Shown here: one piece after another, positions 7,485-13,876 of the stretch
How the letters are laid out: every line of letters begins with the position of its first letter
Position numbering within the stretch: the first letter of the stretch is position 1
Assembly (NCBI GenBank): GCA_025928435.1
Contig: JAICJM010000035.1
Coordinates: 1-27,133, forward strand
From: Thermoleophilia bacterium
GTDB lineage: Bacteria; Actinomycetota; Thermoleophilia; Gaiellales; JAICJC01
Direction: 5' to 3'
Length of the DNA: 27,133 nt
The notes under the pieces: generated by a model
Told to the model about the DNA's origin: nothing
The model's input: the letters and a program-made list of their open reading frames with translations, nothing else
Database searches by the model: none
Made by a program: the position numbers and the translations under genes

Positions 7485-8395
7485 TGGTCGAGGTGCGGCG
7501 ACAGCACCTCCTGCAGGCCGTCGCCGACGAGGTTTGCCGCCAGCACCGAGATGAAGATCGCGATGCCGGGGAACGTCACGTACCACCACTGCGTCAGGTA
7601 GTAGTCGCGCCCGACCGCGATCATCGATCCCCACTCCGGCGTCGGCGGCTGGGCGCCGAGCCCAATGAACGAGAGGGCCGCGAGCGTCAGGATCGCGTAG
7701 CCGAGGTCGAGGCTCATCTGGACGATGATGGGCGTGGTGCAGTTCGGCAGGATGTGGCGGAAGACGATCCGCGCCCGGCTCGCGCCCGCCAGGCGCGCCG
7801 CCGAGACGAACGTCTCGTTGCGCAGCTGCAGCACCTGGCCGCGCACGAGCCGCGCGTACCAGGGCCACCACACGATCGCGGTCGCGAGCGTCGCGTTCAC
7901 GAGGCTCGGGCCGAGCGCCGCCGCGACGCACATCGCCAGGATCAGCGCGGGGAAGGCGAGGAACATGTCGGTGATCCGCATCAGCACCTCGTCGACGAGG
8001 CCGCCGGCATAGCCCGCGACGAGGCCGACCACTGTCCCCACGCAGGCGGCGATCGTGAGGATGACGACGCCCGCGGTGAGGCTGTAGCGGGCGCCGTAGA
8101 GGACGCGGCTGAAGAGGTCGCGGCCGACGTCGTCGGTGCCGAACAGGTGGTGGGAGCTCGGGCCCATGAACTTCGCCGCCGCGTCGAAGCCGTTCGGGTC
8201 GTACGGCGCGATCAGCGGCGCGAAGACCGCGCCCACGACGAGCAGGCCGAGCAGCACGAGCCCGAGCGCGCTCAGCGGGTTTCGCAGCAGGCGGGCCAGG
8301 ATCGCCGTCGTCCCGCGGAGGCGGCGGCGGACGTCGTCCGCGGCGCCCGGGACATCGGGCGTCGGGGCCATCTCGGCGGGAGGGACGAGGCTCAC
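7481..8395 (-). CDS. ABC transporter permease (DppC/OppC-like)
   Basis: A 304-residue inner-membrane permease of the peptide/nickel ABC type, with an N-terminal OppC-N helix (LGLVLLGLLVVGAVFAPLIA), the DPNGF and HLFGTDDVGRDLFSRVLYGA motifs, and five further helices. The EAA-type loop that contacts the ATPase is around SAARLAGASRARIVFRHILP. The GTG start at 8393-8395 overlaps the preceding permease stop as GTGA; an ATG 24 nt further in is an alternative. With the DppB-like partner it forms the membrane channel. The substrate is inferred as a ureide from the operon, not from this sequence, since the family also moves peptides, nickel and opines. Confidence 0.88.
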   Translation of the reverse strand: MSLVPPAEMAPTPDVPGAADDVRRRLRGTTAILARLLRNPLSALGLVLLGLLVVGAVFAPLIAPYDPNGFDAAAKFMGPSSHHLFGTDDVGRDLFSRVLYGARYSLTAGVVILTIAACVGTVVGLVAGYAGGLVDEVLMRITDMFLAFPALILAMCVAAALGPSLVNATLATAIVWWPWYARLVRGQVLQLRNETFVSAARLAGASRARIVFRHILPNCTTPIIVQMSLDLGYAILTLAALSFIGLGAQPPTPEWGSMIAVGRDYYLTQWWYVTFPGIAIFISVLAANLVGDGLQEVLSPHLDQ

Positions 8396-9414
8396 GCGCC
8401 CGCCTCCTGGGCGTCGGCGATCCGCGGGTCGAGCAGGAGGTACGCCACGTCGACGAGCAGGTTCACGATCACGTAGGTGATCGAGATCAGGAGCGTCACG
8501 CCCATGATCGCGGCGAAGTCGAGGTTCGAGATCGCGTTCACGGCGTAGAGCCCGATGCCGGGCCACGAGAACACGACCTCGACGAGAACGCTTCCGGCCA
8601 GCAGCGTCCCCACCTGGAGCCCGAACACGGTCGTCACCGGGATGATCGCGTTCGGCATGATGTGGCGCCGAACGACGAGCGAGCGCGAGATCCCCTTGGC
8701 GACGCTCGCCCGCACGTGGTCGCTCGATCCGACCTCGATCACCGACGCCCGGGTCATGCGGGTGATGACGGCCATGCTCCCGGCTGCGAGCGTCACGGCG
8801 GGCAGGATCAGATGGCTGAGCGAGGAGCGCAGCGCCACCGTGTCGCCGCTCCAGATCGCGTCGAGCACGTACAGGCCGGTGGCGTGGGTCGGCGGCAGGA
8901 ACGCCGGGTCGATGCGCCCGCCCACGGGCAGGATGTTCAGCCGCTGGTAGAAGAGGATCTGGAGGATGATCCCGAGCCAGAAGACGGGCATCGACACCGC
9001 CGCGATCGCGAGCAGGCGGCTGAGGTGGTCGGGCAGCCGCCCCCGCCGCAGGCCCCCGAGCAGCCCGAGCGGCACCCCGGCGACTACCACGATCAGCATC
9101 GCCGCCAGGGTGAGCTCGACCGTCGCCGGGAAGAACTGGCGCAGGTCGTCCGACACCGGCCGGCGGGTGGTGATCGAGTCGCCGAGGTTCCCGTGCAGCA
9201 GGTCGCCCATGTAGGTGACGTACTGCCGCACGAGCGGCTGGTCGTAGCCGTACCGGTGCCGGAGCACCTGCACCTGTTGCTCCGTCGCGTGTGGCCCCGC
9301 CTGCAGCCGGGCCGGATCCCCCGGCACGACGTGCGTCACCGCGAACGTGACGACGCTCATGCCGAGGAGCACGAACGGCAGCGAGATCAGGCGTCGGAGG
9401 AGGAGTCGCCTCAT
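8392..9414 (-). CDS. ABC transporter permease (DppB/OppB-like)
   Basis: A 340-residue permease with six predicted membrane helices. It begins MRRLLLRRLISLPFVLLGMS, followed by the family hallmark VTHVVPGDPARLQAG, then RYGYDQPLVRQYVTYMGDLLHGNLGDSI. The conserved cytoplasmic coupling loop is RASVAKGISRSLVVRRHIMP, and the last helices include VFSWPGIGLYAVNAI. It lies 8 nt after the solute-binding protein stop, the only gap in an otherwise overlapping operon. It pairs with the downstream DppC-like protein. Confidence 0.9.
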   Translation of the reverse strand: MRRLLLRRLISLPFVLLGMSVVTFAVTHVVPGDPARLQAGPHATEQQVQVLRHRYGYDQPLVRQYVTYMGDLLHGNLGDSITTRRPVSDDLRQFFPATVELTLAAMLIVVVAGVPLGLLGGLRRGRLPDHLSRLLAIAAVSMPVFWLGIILQILFYQRLNILPVGGRIDPAFLPPTHATGLYVLDAIWSGDTVALRSSLSHLILPAVTLAAGSMAVITRMTRASVIEVGSSDHVRASVAKGISRSLVVRRHIMPNAIIPVTTVFGLQVGTLLAGSVLVEVVFSWPGIGLYAVNAISNLDFAAIMGVTLLISITYVIVNLLVDVAYLLLDPRIADAQEAGA

Positions 9415-9422
9415 CCGGTCGC

Positions 9423-11108
9423 TCAGGCGCTCAACCTGTACGGGTCGACGGAGTTGATGTACATGCCGTTGAACTCGAACCCCTGCAGCTTCGGACTGAT
9501 CGGCAGCAGGTAGTTCACGTCGCTCAGGAAGATGTACGGGGCGTCCTCGACGACGATCCGCTGCGCCTGCGCGTAGAGCTGCATGCGCTTCGCCTCGTCC
9601 GGCTCGGCCGTGGCCTGGTTCAGGACGGTGTCGAACTGCGGGTTCGAGTAGTAGGTGAAGTTGTAGCCTGCAGACCCCTGGGCCGAGGTGGCGAAGAGCG
9701 TCCACAGGAAGTCGAACGGCGTCGCCAGCGATGGCCACCACACGACCCCGTAGGCCTCGTTCGCGGTGGCCCTGTTCGAGAGCGTGCCGACCCATGTCGA
9801 CGGCGACAGCTCCTGGATCGAGACCGTGATCCCGAGGTCCTTCATGTTCGACTGGAACTGCTCGCCGAGCGGGCGCTTCCAGTAGTAGCCCGTCTCGTAG
9901 ATGAACTTGAGCGAGAACCCGCCCCCGTCGAACCCGGCCGCGGTGAGCATCTTGCGGGCCTTGTCCGGGTCGTAGGAGTACTGCGGGAGCGACCCGTCCC
10001 AGCCGGGGAAGATCTTCGGCAGCGGGCCGCGGGCCTGGCTGGCGGTGCCGTTCAGGACGCTCTTCGTCCAGGTGTCGTAGTCGAACCCGTACGAGATCGC
10101 CTGGCGCACGGCCTTGTTCGCGGTCGGCCCGGTGCGGCACGGCAGGCCGAGGTAGTAGACGTTGAAGCTCGGGTCGTCGGTCACGTGCACGCTCTTCTCG
10201 GAGCGCATGGAGTAGACGACGTCGTCGGGCAGGTAGAGCGCGATCTGGCTCTGGCCGCGCTCGATCTCGAGTCGGCCGCTGGACGGGTCGGAGACGTACT
10301 GCACCAGGATCCGCTCGAAGTGGGCGCCCTTCCAGCCGTCCCAGTACTTCTCGTTGCGGCCGAACGACGCCTGCTGGTTCAGCTGGTAGTTCGTCAGGGT
10401 GTAGGGGCCGGTGCCGACCATGTTCGACCGCAGCCACGACTGGGCCCAGTCCTTGCCCTTGTGGTCGGTGATCGCCTTGGCCGAGATCATGTACAGGCCG
10501 TACAGGCTGGCGAAGCCGTAGAGCAGGCCGTCCGAGTAGCCGGACAGGTTGACGACGACGGTGTGGTCGTCGGGGGTCTCGACGCTCTTCACGGTCGAGA
10601 GGGCGTAGGCAATGCCCTGCTTGACCGCGATCTGGCGCTCGATGTTGAGCTTCACGGCGGCGGAGTCGAGGGCGGTGCCGTCGGTGAAGCTGACGCCCGG
10701 CCGCAGGTGGAAGACCAGCGTGTTCTTGGCGTTGTCGAGCTCGTAGCTTGAGGCGAGCCGCGGTTCGACGTCGATCGTCGAGCCCTTGAACTGCAGCAGC
10801 GGCTCGTACACGCACCGCCACAGGAGCGGCGACTGGCCGTCGAGCGAGACTCCCGGGTCGAGGGTCACGGGCGTCGCGCCCGAGGTCATCGTGAGCACCT
10901 TGGCGGCGGCCTGGCTCGATCCGCCGCTGTCGCCGGCGTTGGCGTTCGTGCCGCCGCAGGCGGCGGCGATGGCGGAGATCCCGGTGAGCGAGAGGCCGGC
11001 GGCGCCCGCGCGGGCGAGCGCGTCGCGCCTGCTCATCGGCCGGCGCAGAAGGTCGTCGATGAGGCCGGCCCGGTCGGGGACGGCGGGCTGTTCGCGGTGG
11101 TCGTTCAC
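9423..11108 (-). CDS. ABC transporter solute-binding protein (family 5), twin-arginine lipoprotein
   Basis: A 561-residue extracytoplasmic substrate-binding protein of the SBP_bac_5 (DppA/OppA) family. The N-terminus carries MSRRDALARAGAAGLSLTG, a twin-arginine type signal with the two Arg at 27-28, ending in lipobox IAAAC (Cys51), so it is probably exported folded and lipid-anchored. The mature body shows LDPGVSLDGQSPLLWRCVYE, LRPGVSFTDGTALDSAAVKL and VGTGPYTLTNYQL, all typical of the family. The GTG at 11106-11108 overlaps the ATPase stop as GTGA and is preferred, though it leaves a long leader before the Arg pair; ATG at residue 25 is an alternative. It fixes the specificity of the importer; a ureide ligand is inferred from the operon. 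Confidence 0.88.
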   Translation of the reverse strand: MNDHREQPAVPDRAGLIDDLLRRPMSRRDALARAGAAGLSLTGISAIAAACGGTNANAGDSGGSSQAAAKVLTMTSGATPVTLDPGVSLDGQSPLLWRCVYEPLLQFKGSTIDVEPRLASSYELDNAKNTLVFHLRPGVSFTDGTALDSAAVKLNIERQIAVKQGIAYALSTVKSVETPDDHTVVVNLSGYSDGLLYGFASLYGLYMISAKAITDHKGKDWAQSWLRSNMVGTGPYTLTNYQLNQQASFGRNEKYWDGWKGAHFERILVQYVSDPSSGRLEIERGQSQIALYLPDDVVYSMRSEKSVHVTDDPSFNVYYLGLPCRTGPTANKAVRQAISYGFDYDTWTKSVLNGTASQARGPLPKIFPGWDGSLPQYSYDPDKARKMLTAAGFDGGGFSLKFIYETGYYWKRPLGEQFQSNMKDLGITVSIQELSPSTWVGTLSNRATANEAYGVVWWPSLATPFDFLWTLFATSAQGSAGYNFTYYSNPQFDTVLNQATAEPDEAKRMQLYAQAQRIVVEDAPYIFLSDVNYLLPISPKLQGFEFNGMYINSVDPYRLSA

Positions 11109-12130
11109 GCGTGTCCTCCTGGAGATGGCGGCTGGGCAGGGAGCGCGCCGGCGACGCGTTCGTGGAAGTGGCAGCGGACGGTGCCGCCGCCGGCTGCCGG
11201 AACCGGCGGCGGATCGGTCGTGACGCAGATCTCGGGGTCGTCGAGGCTCTCCCGCAGCCAGCATCGGGTGTGGAAGCGGCAGCCCGACGGCGGCGCGGCC
11301 GGGCTGGGCGGGTCGCCGCGCAGGACGATGCGCTCCCGCGCCGCCTCGACGGCGGGATCGGGCACGGGAGCGGCGGAGAGGAGCGCGACGGTGTAGGGGT
11401 GGGCGGGGCGGTCGAGCACGCGCCGGGCGGGCCCCACCTCGCAGATCCGGCCGAGGTACATGACCGCGATCTCGTCCGCCACCTGCCGCACGGCGCCCAG
11501 GTCGTGGGAGATGAAAAGCGACGTTAGCTCGAGGTCGCGCTGGATCTCGGCCAGCAGCTCGAGGACCTGGGCCTGGATGGAGACGTCGAGGGCGCTCGTC
11601 GGCTCGTCGGCGACGAGCAAGTCGGGGTCGAGCGCGAGCGCCCGGGCGATGCCGACGCGCTGGCGCTGGCCGCCCGAGAGCTGGGACGGGTAGCGGCGCT
11701 CCGCGGCCCGGGGAAGGCCGACCCGGTCGAGCAGGTCGTGCACCCGGGCCGCCCGCTCTGACCGGGTTCCGCGATCGTGGATCCGCAGCGGCTCCTCGAT
11801 CCAGCTTCGGACGTCGATGCGCGGGTTCAGGCTGGAGTAGGGATCCTGGAAGATCATCCCGATGCGGCGCCGCCACGGCCGCAGGTCGCGCTCGCCGAGC
11901 GGGGCCAGGTCGCAGCCGTCGAGCTCGATCGCCCCGCCGGTCGGCTTCAGGAGCCGCACGACCGCCTTGCCGAGCGTGCTCTTGCCGCAGCCCGACTCAC
12001 CGACGAGCCCGAGCGTGCGCCCGCGCCCGATCTCGAGGTCGACGCCGTCGACGGCGCGCACGTTCGTGTTCCCGCGCGCGTAATGGACGCGCAGGTCACG
12101 CACGGAGAGCAGGGAGGCGGACGCGGTCAC
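11105..12130 (-). CDS. ABC transporter ATP-binding protein (DppF/OppF-like)
   Basis: A 341-residue cytoplasmic ATPase energising the importer. It has Walker A GESGCGKST (residues 44-52), the Q-loop IFQDPYSSLNPR, signature LSGGQRQRVGIARAL, Walker B LLVADEPTSALD and the H-loop SLFISHDLGAV. The C-terminal oligopeptide-transporter domain has the CRFHTRC...C motif (GCRFHTRCWLRE, then CVTTDPP) that binds an iron-sulfur cluster in some relatives. The GTG start overlaps the preceding ATPase stop as GTGA. It forms a heterodimer with the DppD-like subunit. Confidence 0.92.
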   Translation of the reverse strand: MTASASLLSVRDLRVHYARGNTNVRAVDGVDLEIGRGRTLGLVGESGCGKSTLGKAVVRLLKPTGGAIELDGCDLAPLGERDLRPWRRRIGMIFQDPYSSLNPRIDVRSWIEEPLRIHDRGTRSERAARVHDLLDRVGLPRAAERRYPSQLSGGQRQRVGIARALALDPDLLVADEPTSALDVSIQAQVLELLAEIQRDLELTSLFISHDLGAVRQVADEIAVMYLGRICEVGPARRVLDRPAHPYTVALLSAAPVPDPAVEAARERIVLRGDPPSPAAPPSGCRFHTRCWLRESLDDPEICVTTDPPPVPAAGGGTVRCHFHERVAGALPAQPPSPGGHA

Positions 12131-13158
12131 GCGCCCGCTCCCGCCTTCGTCCCGCGCAGCGGGCGGCCCGCCTCCGCCTCGGACGGCGACACCGGGTTGT
12201 GGCAGGCGAAGCGCTGTTCGGGGCGGCCCTCGTCGGCCGTGAGCGGCGGATCCTCGGCGGAGCAGCGCTCGAGCCGCCAGGCGCACCGCGGCCTGAACGG
12301 GCATCCCGGCGGGATCGCCGTCGGGTCGGGGGGCTGGCCGGGGATCGCGGCGAGGGTGCCCTCGACATCGCGGTCGGGGCGTGCGATCGAGCGCAGGAGG
12401 CCGACGGTGTAGGGATGCCGCGGGCGGGCGAAAATGTCCGCGACCGGGCCCGACTCGACGATGCGGCCGGCGTACATCACGTTCACCCGCTGGGCGGTCG
12501 CCGCGACGACGCCGAGGTCGTGGGTGATCAGGATCAGCGCCGTCCCGAACTCGCGGGTGAGCCTCCGCATCACCTCGAGCACCTGTGCCTGGATCGTCAC
12601 GTCGAGGGCGGTCGTCGGCTCGTCCGCGATCAGGAGCTTCGGTTTGAGCGCGAGGGCGATCGCGATCATCACCCGCTGACACATGCCGCCGCTGAGGCGG
12701 TGCGGGTAGCTGTCGAGGACGCGGGCCGGGTCGGGGATGCCGACCTCGGCCAGCAGCTCGGCCGCGCGCGCCCGGGCGGCGGACCGGGTGATCGACTCGT
12801 GGGCCTGGAGCGCCTCCGTGATCTGCTTCGCGATGCGCACGACCGGGTTCAGGCTCGAGGTCGGGTTCTGGAACACGATCGCGACGTCGCGACCGCGGCG
12901 GCGGCGGAGCTCCGATTCGCTCAGGGACAGCAGCTCGGCGCCGTCGAGCGCCAGCCGCGACGCGGTCACCTCGGTGTGGCGGCCGGGCACGAGCCCCATG
13001 AGCGCGAGGCTCGTCACGCTCTTGCCCGAGCCCGACTCGCCCACGAGGCCGACGGTCTCGCCGGCGTCGACGGTGAAGCTGACGCCGTTCACGGCCGGGA
13101 CGGCGCCGACCCGGGTGCGGAAGCGCACGGCCAGGTTTTCGACCTCGAGCAGGGCCAT
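12127..13158 (-). CDS. ABC transporter ATP-binding protein (DppD/OppD-like)
   Basis: A 343-residue ATPase, partner of the DppF-like subunit. Walker A is GESGSGKS (40-47), the Q-loop is [12 protein letters not shown], the signature is [15 protein letters not shown] (GGM rather than GGQ, as usual in OppD-like subunits), Walker B is [12 protein letters not shown] and the H-loop is [12 protein letters not shown]. The C-terminal [14 protein letters not shown] cysteine motif matches the oligopeptide ABC family. The ATG overlaps the TetR stop by one base (TGATG), so the regulator and transporter are cotranscribed and probably translationally coupled. Confidence 0.92.
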   Translation of the reverse strand: MALLEVENLAVRFRTRVGAVPAVNGVSFTVDAGETVGLVGESGSGKSVTSLALMGLVPGRHTEVTASRLALDGAELLSLSESELRRRRGRDVAIVFQNPTSSLNPVVRIAKQITEALQAHESITRSAARARAAELLAEVGIPDPARVLDSYPHRLSGGMCQRVMIAIALALKPKLLIADEPTTALDVTIQAQVLEVMRRLTREFGTALILITHDLGVVAATAQRVNVMYAGRIVESGPVADIFARPRHPYTVGLLRSIARPDRDVEGTLAAIPGQPPDPTAIPPGCPFRPRCAWRLERCSAEDPPLTADEGRPEQRFACHNPVSPSEAEAGRPLRGTKAGAGA

Positions 13159-13808
13159 CAGCCGGCCTCCGCCGGCGCGGGCGGCTCGAGCGCGCGCCGG
13201 GCGACCTCGTCGGGCAGGCCGATCGCGCCCAGCGCCGCCACGAGCGTTCTGCGGGCGTCGTCCCAGTCGCCGGTCATGAGCGCGCGGAGGCCGAGCCCGT
13301 CGCCGAGCCGGGCGAGGATCAGCGCCTCCTGCTCGTCGGGCAGCCGGGGCGTGACCAGCCCGGCCTGGTGCCAGCGGGCGAGGGTCTCGGTGACGAGCGC
13401 CTCCCAGCGCAGGTCCGTCTCGACGAGCAGGTCGGCCATCTGGCGGTCGCCGGCGCCGGTGCCGACGAAGTTCAGCCACAGCCGCCACTCGCCGTGCCTC
13501 TCGGCGGCGTGGGGGACGGCCACCGAGACGAACCGGCAGACGCTGTCCTCGGCGGTGGGGGCGTTGCGGATCTCGCCCTCGACCCGGTCGAGCCACGTGC
13601 GCATCGTCCACTCGAAGCAGGCCGAGATCAGCTCCGACTTGTCGGCGAAGTAGTGCGTGAGGACGCCGGTCGTGAAGCCGCCCTCGCGCGCGATGCGGCG
13701 CAACGACGTCGCCTCGAGCCCGTCCCGCATGATCACGCGCCGCGCGTGCTCGAGCACCTCCTCGCGGCGCGATCCGGCGTTCCTCATCGGTGGCTCCGGG
13801 CGGGACAT
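13158..13808 (-). CDS. TetR-family regulator at the head of the ureide operon
   Basis: A 216-residue repressor-type protein. The N-terminal DNA-binding domain contains the helix-turn-helix SLRRIAREGGFTTGVLTHYF (about residues 35-54) followed by ADKSELI, as in BetI-like TetR proteins. The C-terminal half (EWRLWLNFVGTGAGDR and onward) is a ligand-binding, dimerising domain of undetermined specificity. It is the first gene of the nine-gene operon, so it probably controls its own synthesis and that of the transporter and catabolic enzymes, with the ureide or a breakdown product as inducer. Its start is only about 13 nt after the likely -10 box, so the message may be nearly leaderless. Confidence 0.88.
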   Translation of the reverse strand: MSRPEPPMRNAGSRREEVLEHARRVIMRDGLEATSLRRIAREGGFTTGVLTHYFADKSELISACFEWTMRTWLDRVEGEIRNAPTAEDSVCRFVSVAVPHAAERHGEWRLWLNFVGTGAGDRQMADLLVETDLRWEALVTETLARWHQAGLVTPRLPDEQEALILARLGDGLGLRALMTGDWDDARRTLVAALGAIGLPDEVARRALEPPAPAEAG

Positions 13809-13821
13809 GACAACTGTTATG

Positions 13822-13851
13822 ACGCTATCGAACCCCGCCGCGGGGTGTCAA
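13822..13851 (-). promoter_or_regulatory. Putative promoter of the tetR-ABC-allantoinase operon with palindromic operator
   Basis: On the minus strand TTGACA (complement of 13846-13851) is a consensus -35, followed after 18 nt by TAGCGT (13822-13827), an acceptable actinobacterial TANNNT -10. The spacer contains a perfect CCCCGC-N-GCGGGG palindrome (13833-13845), well placed for a repressor to block polymerase. The inferred start lies only a few bases before the ATG. Binding by the TetR is inference. Confidence 0.6.
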
Positions 13852-13876
13852 GAGCGCCGGTAGGGTTGCGTCCGGA

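Noticed and set aside
13817..13823. Small palindrome AACTGTT/AACAGTT near the tetR start, considered as operator
   Set aside because: Only seven bases with no extended symmetry; the CCCCGC-N-GCGGGG site in the promoter spacer is much stronger.
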